Part shown: one piece after another, positions 1-8,556 of the stretch
How positions within the stretch are numbered: position 1 is the first letter of the stretch
Layout: every line of letters begins with the position of its first letter
Source of the DNA: Halisarca cf. caerulea
Lineage: Eukaryota > Porifera > Demospongiae > Chondrillida > Halisarcidae
Length of the DNA: 64,000 nucleotides
NCBI GenBank assembly: GCA_963170055.1
Contig: CAUJGJ010000434.1
Coordinates: 5,001 to 69,000, forward strand
Direction: 5' to 3'
The notes under the pieces: generated by a model
The model's input: only the letters and a program-made list of their open reading frames with translations
Told to the model about the DNA's origin: nothing
Databases searched by the model: none
Program-made: the position numbers and the translations under genes

Positions 1-268
1 CCACAGGAAGTGTTCCCTTTGATGTAAGACACGATGTGGAGATGTGGGAAGTTAAAATTTTCACAAGAACTTTATCCGTTGATGCAGGAGTCCATGTGCA
101 GGCGTGTGAAATTGAAATTTTCATACCAAGAAGTAATCCCTTTGATGTGAGAAGCCATCTTGAAGCGTGATAAATTATTTTTACAACAGGAAGTGTTCCT
201 TTTCGTGCAGGAAGCCATGTAATTTCATGGGAAATGGCAATTTTCATCTCATGATGTGTTCCCTTTAA
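1..268. repeat. Degenerate ~61-bp tandem repeat, left block
   Basis: Four to five diverged copies of a unit of about 61 bp. The recognisable core is GGAAGTGTTCCCTTTGATG, followed by a GGAAGCCATGTGGAG-like stretch and GTGGGAAATTGAAATTTTCA. Core starts at 6 and 189 differ by 183, which is three units. The same family resumes after the piggyBac-like insertion and again after the Harbinger insertion, so all three blocks were once one array. No coding potential is seen. The last four bases (265-268) are the TTAA target site of the next element. Confidence 0.8.
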
Positions 269-284
269 CCGTTAAACATTCCAA
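269..284 (+). repeat. Left terminal inverted repeat of piggyBac-like element
   Basis: CCGTTAAACATTCCAA, matching the reverse complement of 1260-1275 at 15 of 16 positions, next to a TTAA target-site duplication. Confidence 0.75.
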
Positions 285-300
285 AGCCACTTAAGTGGCT
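281..300. repeat. Subterminal palindrome, left copy
   Basis: CCAAAGCCACTTAAGTGGCT contains a perfect 16-bp palindrome (285-300). The reverse complement of 1211-1230 matches it at 19 of 20 positions. It is thus both a local palindrome and half of a subterminal inverted repeat pair. Some piggyBac elements carry internal inverted repeats near their ends; a role in transposase binding is inference. Confidence 0.65.
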
Positions 301-1208
301 CGCGCACATAAACTGCAAAAGTTCCAATTTTCTTTGCTGATTTTTTATATGTAAAGTTTAGGCCTAGTTTCTACTATTGATTGGCACATTTTCTTATAGT
401 TTTGTAGTAATGCGTTCTGTACTATAGCTGAAACATTCTATGTAAAGATTACTGTTATACAAGTTATTCCTATGCATATACGTGTTATTATACTTAGAAT
501 ATGCAGTTATGCGAAGTTATAGTCTAGTATACAGATTGTTCTTTACGGCAAAGTATGGAGAAGGGCAGTGAAGTGCCGGATTGTGGAGATTACCTCCTTG
601 CAGGTAAAGGATATTCTCACACGCTCGTTCTTTGAGCTTCAGACAAGACATACCATCGTTTTGGAAGCTTTACAGGGGGATTTGACGTTTGTAGAATCGT
701 CCAGATGGTGGGGCCATCCGAGGAAATTTGTCCTTTACGTTTCTTGCATTTGTACTGGGACATAATCTCCTTTGCCAGCTTCAGTGTGCTTTTTCAATGT
801 CGTCTTCAAGCACTGAAGAGGTTTACGCGTCAAAGTATGCAAGTTGATTAGACAGTCGACTAGGAAGTAGAAGAGACGCATTCACCAATGCCTTGACTTT
901 TAGCTGCAACTTTTCGTTTTTGTTTCTGTCAATGTATTTTCAGTGTTAAATGTGTAGTTGCGTTGAATTTTGTAACGAAATGTTTACCAGCCGATTGATA
1001 ACGTATGTATATACAAGTTTACAAATTTAGGTACGTAGTACTTACAGGTTTGGAGGCCAATACGAAGTTTTGCGTAGAAAATGGAACACCAAGACTTGTA
1101 TGAAGATCTCACTAGCTACAAACTACATTCGAGACAAGCTAGAAGTTTCCTACAAGTCAACAGAACAGCAGAAAACCGTTGGCAAAAATAACCTATTTTC
1201 ACACCGCA

Positions 1209-1230
1209 AAAGCCACTCAAGTGGCTTTGG
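1209..1230. repeat. Subterminal palindrome, right copy
   Basis: Nine-base arms AAAGCCACT and AGTGGCTTT are separated by CA (1209-1228). The block is the inverted counterpart of 281-300. Confidence 0.65.
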
Positions 1231-1259
1231 AACGTTCGCGCAAAATTTCAAAATGGGAA

Positions 1260-1275
1260 TTGGAATGTTTAAGGG
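1260..1275 (-). repeat. Right terminal inverted repeat of piggyBac-like element
   Basis: The reverse complement reads CCCTTAAACATTCCAA, followed on the + strand by the second TTAA copy at 1276-1279. Confidence 0.75.
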
Positions 1276-1279
1276 TTAA

Positions 1280-1738
1280 TGGGGGAAGCCTGAAATCTGG
1301 AAACTGTTTAGTTTGAAATTTAAATTTTCATTACAGATAGTTTTTTTTATGCGGGTCTTCATGTGTTGTTGTGGGAAATGGAAATTTTCATGGTTAGGGT
1401 AGTTTTCCTTTTGATCCTGAGAGTTATGTGGAGGCGTGGGAAATTAAATTTTCACCCCAACAAGTGTTCCCTTTATTGCTATTTGCCATATTTTCGGTAA
1501 AAATTTCAATTTTCACAACAGGAAGTGTTCCCTTTGATGTGAGAAGCCATGTGGAGTTTTGAGTTATTTAAAATTTTCAACACAGGAAGTGTTCCCTTTG
1601 ATGCATTCAACCATGTGGAGTCGTGGGAAATTGTTATTTATTCCACGGGAAATTTTCCCTTTGACGCTGAAAGCCATGTTTGGCGTTTGAAATGGAAACT
1701 TAACCACAGGAAGTATTCATTTTTAAAGTCATATAGTT
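1280..1738. repeat. Degenerate ~61-bp tandem repeat, middle block
   Basis: Continuation of the 61-bp family between the two transposons. GGAAGTGTTCCCTTTGATG cores are clear near 1519 and 1584, with more decayed copies before and after. An open frame at 1549-1917 runs through it and the following minisatellite, but it is made of repeat sequence and is not regarded as a gene. Confidence 0.75.
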
Positions 1739-1900
1739 GTACCGGTATAGCAATGAGCTGTACTGGTATGGCAACGATCTGTACTGGTATGGCAATGAGC
1801 TGTACTGGTATGGCAATGAGCTGTACCTTTATGTCAATGCGCTGTACCGGTATTGCAATGCGCCTTACCGGTATAGCAATCAGCTGTACCAGTATACTAA
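1739..1900. repeat. 21-bp minisatellite, portion left of Harbinger insertion
   Basis: Seven full copies plus a partial copy of a unit close to GTACTGGTATGGCAATGAGC(T), starting at 1739, 1760, 1781, 1802, 1823, 1844, 1865 and 1886. The eighth copy is cut at 1900 by the Harbinger element and completed by 5698-5703 beyond it. Because 21 is a multiple of three, the array gives a spurious repetitive open frame. Confidence 0.85.
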
Positions 1901-1916
1901 AGGCCTGTCCACACTA
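1901..1916 (+). repeat. Harbinger left terminal inverted repeat
   Basis: AGGCCTGTCCACACTA, identical to the reverse complement of 5679-5694 and preceded by TAA. Beyond it the similarity is patchy: both ends carry AATGCGCATCG-type sequence a little further in. Confidence 0.95.
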
Positions 1917-1947
1917 GGCCTCCAATGCGCATCGAATCCGGATTCAA

Positions 1948-2025
1948 TGCGTCCACACCCAAACCGGATTGATCCAATCCGGATCGAATCCGGTTTGGGT
2001 CAAACCACTTCCCGAGGTGGTTTCG
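1948..2025. promoter_or_regulatory. Subterminal inverted repeats of Harbinger, upstream of Myb-like gene
   Basis: The arms 1957-1970 and 1987-2000 (ACCCAAACCGGATT and its exact reverse complement) form a 14-bp perfect inverted repeat with a 16-base spacer. A second, AAACCAC with GTGGTTT, lies at about 2002-2024. The motif GCGTCCACAC just before the first is also found, inverted, near the other end (about 5608-5616), echoing the GTCCACAC of the terminal repeat. In characterised Harbingers the Myb-like protein binds subterminal DNA, so these are candidate binding sites by inference. No TATA box could be supported. Confidence 0.5.
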
Positions 2026-2069
2026 AACCGGTTTGAGCTGCGTACGCATTGCGCGCGAAGTGAACGAAA

Positions 2070-3810
2070 ATGGCGGCCGGTTGGAGAGTGGAAGAAACGA
2101 GAGCTCTAGTTAGCTTGTGGGGGCAAGCAAATGTTCAGAGCGAACTAGATATTGTAATCAGGAACAGAACGATTTATGAGCGAATTGCGAGAGAGATGCG
2201 GGCATTAGGGTACGACAGGACGTGGCAGCAATGCCGAACAAAGATCAAGAACCTCACGCAGAAGTACAGGAAGGTTAGTATCTGCCGTTTGTTACATCTA
2301 AGTGAATTATACCGCTGTTTATTCAATTTATTATCTCTGCATTTTAAAGGTAAAAGACGGTAACAGGGTCAGTGGTAGTGGGAGGAACACATGTCCTTTT
2401 TTTGATGAGATAGATGCCATTCTTGGTACTCGAGCTGCATCCACCCCTAGTGTGCTGTTGGAAAGTGATTCACACAGCACTACATCTGACCCTGACGGGA
2501 CTTCAGGTACATATGCCATACTTGCATGTATACAGTTTAGTTGGCTTACAACTGACTCACCCTGCCCCCTCCCCCTTCCATCAGTCAGTAGTAATGGTGT
2601 GAGTACACCCACCACACCAGGCATCAGTACGACCATTTCATCGAGCAGTGAAGTCTCAAGATCTCCATACAATCTTCTCCAAGGTACGTTTTTTCACGTA
2701 TTATTTGAGATATTACATAATATTTATATATGTAGTACTTTTGTTGTTGATGTAGATGATAATGATGATGGGGATGTTATTGGAGACGGCAACGTCACTG
2801 CAGAGTCAAATTGTGTCACTTGTCCCTCCACAGTCACTGCTCCGTCTACTGTCACTGCTCCGTCCACCGCCATTGCTCCGCCCATCAGTGTTACTACATC
2901 CAGCAGTGTCACTGCTCCCTCCAGTAGTGTCACTGCTCCCTCCAGCAGTGTCACTGCTCCCTCCAGCAGTGTCACTGCTCCCTCCAGCAGTGTCACTGCT
3001 CCCTCCAGCAGTGTCACTGCTCCCTCCAGCAGTGTCACTGCTCCTTCCAGCAGTGTCACTGCTCCCTCCAGTAGTGTCACTGCTCCCTCCAGTAGTGTCA
3101 CTGCTCCCTCCAGCAGTGTCACTGCTCTCTCCAGTAGTGTCACTGCTCCATCTAGCAGTGTCACTACTCCATCAACCAGCAGTGGTCTGGGAATTTCTAG
3201 AAAACGAGGTAAGAGAATTGCTTCTGTACAAGTATTCAAAATGACATTGTGCTATCTTGTCATGATAAGTATGCTATTATAACTATATTATATAATTATT
3301 ATATTTATATATATAATATTAGGTGTGAAGGGGAAATCACGAAAGGACAACGATCTTGCATCGAATCTACTTGTGATTATGTCAGCACTTGAGGAGCAGG
3401 CTGACAAGAGGATGGAGGAGAGAGAGGCTAAGAGGATGCGTATGGAGGCCAGTATGGAGGAAGCACGGCGCGAACAAGAACGTAAGCATGAAGAACGCAT
3501 GCAGAATATGCTCTTTGGCTTCCTGCAGACTATGATGGCGGGATCCAATTCGCATCTGCCCCAACCACCCAATCCTATGTATCCACCTGGCCCAACTCTT
3601 TACTCCTCCCATCCTTCTTTCTCCCCTACTCCACCTTTTCCCTCAGCTACATCGGACTCCTCTCCTGTACTATTTCAGTCTCCCACTTTGTCTGCTCCAA
3701 CTGTCCAGTCTCCCACTTCGTCCGAGCCAATATACTTGCCTCCCACTTCAGGTTCATCTTTTCCACATTTTGCTCCACCCACTTCATCATCTGCACCATT
3801 TACTCAGTGA
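2070..3810 (+). CDS. Harbinger Myb/SANT-like DNA-binding protein, five exons
   Basis: Proposed join of 2070-2273, 2350-2506, 2585-2683, 2756-3208 and 3323-3810: 1,401 nt, 466 aa. Introns are 76, 78, 72 and 114 nt, all GT-AG, and keep the frame. Residues 1-68 form a Myb/SANT (trihelix-like) domain with spaced tryptophans (W5, W17, W52) and the ending KNLTQKYRK. The next exon continues VKDGNR and CPFFDEIDAILG, as expected after this domain. Then come a Ser/Thr-rich part, an acidic patch (DDNDDGD), 13 copies of SSSVTAP (about 202-292), a highly charged predicted coiled coil rich in E, R and M (about 326-376) and a Pro/Ser tail. The ATG context (GAAAATGG) is good. In characterised Harbingers this partner aids nuclear import and end recognition by the transposase. 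The splice model is by eye, without transcripts. Confidence 0.85.
2899..3171 (+). repeat. Coding 21-bp minisatellite (13 SSSVTAP repeats)
   Basis: Thirteen tandem copies of a unit close to TCCAGCAGTGTCACTGCTCC(C) in exon 4 of the Myb-like gene, each encoding SSSVTAP or a close variant (one copy ends TAL, the last TTP). Differences are mostly synonymous (AGC/AGT). The 21-bp length keeps the frame whatever the copy number. The opposite strand and another frame are also open here only because of the repeat. Confidence 0.95.
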
Positions 3811-3823
3811 ACGGTTAGGCTCA

Positions 3824-3829
3824 TTTATT
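3824..3829 (-). terminator. Candidate polyadenylation signal of the transposase gene
   Basis: AATAAA on the - strand, 84 nt past the end of the transposase stop codon at 3914-3916. It falls in the 103-bp gap between the two convergent stop codons. No canonical AATAAA was seen shortly downstream of the + strand gene. Confidence 0.45.
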
Positions 3830-3913
3830 ATTTCGGAGTATGTGCACACAGGTATAAATTACAATGATATCAGGATTGTACTAAGTATAATTATAATAAT
3901 TTGAAATGTCTTA

Positions 3914-5557
3914 TTATGATAAATGTTGCATGATGGCATTACGTATGCTTGATCCATCTGTGGAATGAGCATTGGAGGAGTTACAGGAATTAGAAGGATC
4001 TTCTGGGCCATTTGGACTATTCCACTCTTGCAGAAAGTGGTCACCAAACATTTCACATATGTTGTGCAGGACCACGCAGGAAGCAACTACACTGGGCACA
4101 TTGGACAGCTTAAAATCAAGTCTCTTCAAAAGACACCTCCACCGCCCCTTCAAGCGACCAAAAGCATTTTCAACTACCATGCGTGCTCTGCTCTGTCGGT
4201 AGTTGAAATTCTTTTGGCTGGCAGTAGTGTGTGCATTCTCTGGGTATGGCTTCATCAGCCATGGTAAAGAGGGATAGGCTGGATCTCCAAGAATCACCAA
4301 TGGTACCTAGTATACAATGTACAGAGTCTGACACAATACCATGTCAAAAATAATCAGGAGATATCTGCAAATGCATTACCTGCACTCCAGAAATGCTTCT
4401 TTTCCAGTCAGGAAACAGTTTGCCACTCATCCCCTTGTGATAGAGGGAGGAGTTCGCAAAAACACGGGCATCATGTACCTTACCAGGCCATCCTATGTAT
4501 ACGTCCATAAAAAGTCCACGAAAATCCACCATAGCTTGCATAATAATAGAATAGTAACCTTTGCGGTTGTAATAATCAGAAGCACTCGCATCTGGACGTA
4601 TTATCGGGATGTGTGAGCCATCGATGGCACCTGCAGCCTGTGGAAAACCCCAACATGTTTCAAAGCCATCTACTATCTCCCTTAGTTTGCTTCCATGAGG
4701 GATCTTAACATAATGAGGTAAAAGATGACTGGAAATTGACTGACATGTTTCCAAAACAATCATCCCAACAGTAGACCGTCCCAAACCAAACAATGCTGCA
4801 AGTGTACGATACTCTACATTTGTTGCAAGTTTCCAGATGGTAACCGCCACCCTCTCTTCAACAGTAACTGGCATTCTCAGGCAAGTTGTCTGTAAAGGAA
4901 TAATCATATTACTACTGAAAGTTTATGAAGCTCAAACACATATCCTGTTATGTTCTCTACCTGCTTCTGTATGTGTGGGCGGAGCTCGTTGCAGATGATG
5001 ATGAAGGTATCCTGAGACATGCGTAAGTTTTCCTTCCACCACTCACTACCAAATACCCCACTCCTAACTGCCTCCCACCAGTGTCTACTGCGAGGCTTGC
5101 ACCACATCACACGCCCAACTCTCTCAAAAGAGCTACCAAGCGCTATCATCATCACCCTTCTGCAAAGTCAAGTGATTAAAAATGCAAGATTAGTCCAAAT
5201 TCTGTTTGAATTCATGATCACTAAACTTAATTAATAGTAAAAACTGTCATCAGGAGGCTAAGCCTTCAACCTACATATAACGTTAGCTAGAACCTATAAT
5301 ACCCAAGATCACATAAAAGTACAAGAAACCAGCAAGCGATTCCTGGTACGAAGTCTTGGCCGCCAAATCAGTAAAAATAATGTATGCCATAGCAGTTACC
5401 TTCGAAAGTTACGCTTCTTAAGTTCGTGAAGCCTCATCCTTGCGCGATATCTTTGCAAGCAACCTTCGATCCGTCGTTTTCGCTGAATATCGATATTCCT
5501 ACGTAGCTGTAGGTAGCATATCCAAGTTAGAAGTACACAGAGCAATACGTCCGCCAT
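3914..5557 (-). CDS. Harbinger DDE transposase (DDE_Tnp_4/HARBI1-like), four exons
   Basis: Proposed - strand join of 5557-5400, 5159-4961, 4889-4380 and 4306-3914: 1,260 nt, 419 aa, stop TAA. Introns are 240, 71 and 73 nt, all GT-AG and in frame. The order of parts is a short hydrophobic N-terminus, a basic stretch (about 25-50), a Trp-rich region with WWKENLRMSQDTF, a helix-turn-helix-like region (EERVAVTIWKLAT, LFGLGRSTV), then the catalytic domain. D209 lies in GAIDGSH, D297 in ILGDPAYP and E335 in VVENAFGRLKGRW; GWPGKVHDARVF is also conserved. Length and motifs fit a full Harbinger transposase, which cuts and pastes the element into TWA targets. The start ATG (GAAATGGCGG) has a good context. 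The first exon is the least certain because it lacks a conserved domain, but its splice phase fits exactly. The gene converges on the Myb-like gene. Confidence 0.88.
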
Positions 5558-5678
5558 TTCTTAACGCTGACGATCACGTGGTGTAATTGCTACAGTACGA
5601 ACGTTGGTGTGGACGCAATCGATGCGAATTGAATGCGAATTCGATTTAATGCGCATCCGATGCGCATTCATCAATACG

Positions 5679-5694
5679 TAGTGTGGACAGGCCT
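5679..5694 (-). repeat. Harbinger right terminal inverted repeat
   Basis: The reverse complement is AGGCCTGTCCACACTA, a perfect match to 1901-1916. It is followed by the second TAA copy at 5695-5697. Confidence 0.95.
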
Positions 5695-5697
5695 TAA

Positions 5698-5731
5698 TGA
5701 GCTGTACTTGTATGGCAACGAGCTGTACTTT
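5698..5731. repeat. 21-bp minisatellite, portion right of Harbinger insertion
   Basis: TGAGCT (5698-5703) completes the unit broken at 1900. It is followed by one full copy (5704-5724) and the start of another before the array fades into the 61-bp repeat. Confidence 0.85.
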
Positions 5732-6111
5732 GAAATAGAAATTTTCACCACACGAAGTGTTCCTTTTGATGCGGGAAGCCATCTGGAGGCATGGTAAATT
5801 GAAATTTTCATTTAAGGAAGTGTTCCCTTTGAAGCGGGAAGCCATCTAGAGTCGTGGGAATTTGAAATTTTCAACGAGGAAGTGTTCTCTTTGATGTGGT
5901 AAGCCATGTGGATTAATGGGAAAATCAAATTTTCAACAAGGAAGTGTTCCATTTGATGTGGGGAGCAATCTGGTGGCGTGGGAAATTAAAATTTACACCT
6001 CAGGCAGTGTTCCCTTTCATGCAGGAAACTATGTGGTTGCGTGGGAAATTGAAATTTGACAACAGGAAGAGTTCCTTTGGTTGCGGGAAGCATTCTCCAG
6101 TCGTCGGAATT
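5732..6111. repeat. Degenerate ~61-bp tandem repeat, right block
   Basis: About six copies, with GGAAGTGTTCCCTTTGATG-type cores near 5755, 5816, 5878, 5940, 6005 and 6065, each followed by a GGGAAGCCAT-like stretch and GTGGGAAATTGAAATTT. It ends where the 104-bp satellite begins, with no insertion scar visible at the junction. Confidence 0.8.
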
Positions 6112-6884
6112 TGTCCAGTGGGAATGTGCTTGGTGCTAGTGCCAAATATTGGTATTAGCACCAGCATATCCAACACAATAAAAATACGCCCTGAGATCTT
6201 AAGAAACTTCATGTGTGTCCACTGGGAATGTGCGTGGTGCTAGTGCCAAATATTGGCATTAGCACCAGCATATCCAACACTACACAACTATGCTCACAGC
6301 ACTTAAGAAACTTCATATGTGTCCACTAGGAATGTGCATGGTGCTAGAGCCAAATATTGGTATTAGCAACAGCATATCCAACACTACACGAATACGCCCA
6401 CAGTACTTATGAAATTTCATGTGTGTCTACAAGAAATGTGCGTGGTGCTAGTGCCAAATATTGATATTCGCATAACCATATCCAACACTACACAAATACG
6501 CCCACTGCACTTCGGAAACTTAATGTGTGTCTACTGGGAATGTGGATGGTGCTAGTGCCAAATATTGGTATTAGTACCAGCATATCCAACACTACACAAA
6601 TACGCCCACAGGTCTTCAGAAACTTCATGTGTGTCCACTGGCAATGTGCATGTTGCTAGTGCTAAATATTGGTATTAGCACCAGCATATCCAACACTACA
6701 CAAATACGCCCACAGATCTTAAGAAACTCCATGTATGTCTAATGGGAATGTGGGTGGTGCTAGTGCCAAACATTGGTATTAGCACCAGCATATCCAACAC
6801 TACAAAAATACACCCTCAGTACTTATGAAATTTCATGTGTGTCTACTTGGAATGTGTGTGGTGCTACTGCCAAATATTTGTATT
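6112..6884 (+). repeat. 104-bp satellite, degenerate left edge (first part)
   Basis: About seven diverged monomers of the 104-bp satellite, the first beginning GTCCAGTGGGAATGTGC near 6113. Substitutions are much denser than in the interior: AGTACTTATGAAATTTC, ACTGCACTTCGG and AGGTCTTCAG variants occur here. The block is cut at 6884 by an inserted element. Confidence 0.9.
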
Positions 6885-7614
6885 CGCATGTGGGACATGT
6901 CCGCGCTAATTCGGAGGTGTGAAAATTTCGGTCGTTTTTACAGCTTCTGTTCTCAACTTGTAGTAGATGCAGAGAGTCAAACAAGGGATTAAAATGCAGG
7001 CACACACGTAGACTTTCGTACGATTACCTTTTTCGAAGGCTTGCTTTTATCGCAAAGAAGTTACTGAGGTTTTCCTAACCCCTATTGAAAAGCGAAACGC
7101 TCTGGGTGCTACCTGGCGGAACGCTTCCAAGACTATTTTTTAACATAAATCGCTATAACAAAACATTTACTAACTTTTCCATGCGGGTGAGTTGGCCGTT
7201 CCTTTCCAAAGCCGAGATCTGATCAATTGGTCCTCAAAAGCAAGCATTCAAGCTCCTGTAACTTGGGACAGGAACAAAAGCTCTCTCTCACCCGCATGGA
7301 AAAGTTGTATATTTCCGATGGCTCGAAGTTGATACCAAGAAACTGTCTCCAGCTAGTTCCCTCACGTAGCACCCAGCTGAAAACTATGATTCAGAAGAAC
7401 AGCGAGTTAGGTCACAAGCCAGCATGTGACAGAGCAACCGTGACGACAGAAACGTCACTAAACGCGGATTCGCCATTCGTATACGCCCGAATATTAGTCC
7501 AAATCACGAGATAACTGCGTGACTAATAACTTGTAAGCACTGAAAAATTACATTTTATCGCTATGCAACCTGGGTAGCGCTTTCATAACAGATCCTGGAC
7601 ATGTCTCACATGCG
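6885..7614. mobile_element. Short DNA transposon with 18-bp terminal inverted repeats, unclassified
   Basis: A 730-bp insertion within one satellite monomer. The left end is CGCATGTGGGACATGTCC and the reverse complement of the right end is CGCATGTGAGACATGTCC (17 of 18). The flanking satellite reads GTATT before and TTAGCACC after. Excising the element plus one TT restores GTATTAGCACC, so TT is the likely target duplication. A CATG 4-bp duplication is possible if CGCATG is not part of the ends, but it does not restore the monomer as cleanly. Frames inside (7227-7514, 95 codons) match no family I recognise. I cannot assign a superfamily. Confidence 0.7.
7172..7306. repeat. Internal 20-bp perfect inverted repeat
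   Basis: AACTTTTCCATGCGGGTGAG at 7172-7191 recurs as its exact reverse complement at 7287-7306, leaving a 95-base spacer. It lies in the middle of the 730-bp element. Confidence 0.85.
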
Positions 7615-8556
7615 TTAGCACCAGCATATCCAACACTACACAAATACGCCCACAGAACTTAATATTCTTCATGTGTGTCTATGGGAATGTGCGTGCTGCT
7701 AGAGCCAAATATTGGCATTAGCACCAGCATACCCAAAACTACACAAATACACCCACAGTACTTATGAAATTTCATGTGTGTCTACTAGGAATGTGTGTGG
7801 TGCTACTGCCAAATATTGGTATTAGCACCAGCATATCCAACACTACACAAATACGCCCACAGATCTTTAAAAACTCCATGTATGTCCACTAGGAATGTGC
7901 GTGGTCCTATTGCCAAATATTGGTAATAGCACCAGCATATCCAACACTACACAAAAACGCCTACAGCACTTCAGAAACATTATGTGTGTCAATTAGTAAT
8001 TTGCATGGTATTATTGCCAAATATTGTTATTAGCACAAGCACATCCAACACTACACAAATACGCCCACAGGTCTTCACAAAACTTCATGTGTGTCCACTG
8101 GGAATGTGCGTGGTGCTAGTGCTAAATATTGGTATTATCACCAGCCTATCCAACACTACACAAATACGCCCACAGATCTTAAGAAACTCCATGTATGTCC
8201 AATGGGAATGTGGGTGGTGCTAGTGCCAAACATTGGTATTAGCACCAGCATACCCAACACTACACAAATGCACCAACAGCAATTCAAAAACTTCATGGGT
8301 GTCCACCGGGAACGTGGGTGGTGCTCGTGCCAAATATTGGTATTAGCACCAGCATACCCAACACTACACAAATGCACCAACAGCAATTCAAAAACTTCAT
8401 GGGTGTCCACCGGGAACGTGGGTGGTGCTCGTGCCAAATATTGGTATTAGCACCAGCATATCCAACACTACATAAATGCACCCACAGCAATTCAAAAACT
8501 TCATGGGTGTCCACTGGGCACGTGGGTGGTGCTAGTGCCAAATATTGGTATTAGCA
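7615..8556 (+). repeat. 104-bp satellite, degenerate left edge (second part)
   Basis: About nine diverged monomers. Three neighbouring copies (about 8235-8556) form a distinct subfamily with AAATGCACCAACAGCAATTC (or CACCCACAGCAATTC), AAACTTCATGGGTGTCCA and an ACGTGGGTGGTGCT stretch, the first two also reading GTGCTCGTGCC. The GGTATT landmark keeps 104-bp spacing through this block (8131, 8235, 8339, 8443, 8547). From 8557 on monomers match the interior consensus. Confidence 0.9.

Larger units (their letters stand above)
269..1275. mobile_element. piggyBac-like non-autonomous DNA transposon
   Basis: A 1,007-bp insertion inside the 61-bp repeat. It is flanked by TTAA on both sides (265-268 and 1276-1279) and has terminal inverted repeats starting CCGTTAAACATTCCAA on the left and CCCTTAAACATTCCAA (reverse complement) on the right, 15 of 16 identical. 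The repeat register resumes directly after 1279. TTAA duplication with CC-starting ends is the signature of piggyBac; Kolobok also uses TTAA and cannot be fully excluded. The interior is AT-rich with only short frames (for example 568-765 and 1070-1279) that resemble no transposase I know. I therefore call it non-autonomous, and it would depend on a transposase encoded elsewhere. Confidence 0.75.
1901..5694. mobile_element. PIF/Harbinger DNA transposon, apparently complete
   Basis: A 3,794-bp element bounded by perfect 16-bp terminal inverted repeats (AGGCCTGTCCACACTA) and a 3-bp TAA target-site duplication (1898-1900 and 5695-5697), the TWA-type target typical of PIF/Harbinger. It encodes a Myb/SANT-like protein (+ strand) and a DDE transposase (- strand) in convergent orientation, the two-gene plan of autonomous Harbinger elements. 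Removing it together with one TAA restores one exact 21-bp unit of the host minisatellite, which confirms both ends. All seven proposed introns are GT-AG and keep the frames open, so the copy may be capable of transposition. Confidence 0.95.

Noticed and set aside
555..606. Short ATG frame ending at CTTGCAG|GTAAAGG, resembling a coding exon with a splice donor
   Set aside because: Only 17 codons, no partner exon or domain found within the piggyBac-like element; most likely chance.
1549..2036. Open frames of 122 and 99 codons over the 21-bp minisatellite
   Set aside because: A 21-bp tandem repeat keeps any open frame open. The frames also run across the transposon junction, so they cannot be an old gene.
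2724..3244. Long open frames antisense and in another frame over the SSSVTAP region
   Set aside because: Shadows of the coding 21-bp repeat; the spliced + strand frame has domain and intron support.
7984..8554. Overlapping open frames up to 119 codons in the degenerate satellite edge
   Set aside because: Same satellite sequence as the interior; openness comes from the repeat and substitutions, not from coding selection.
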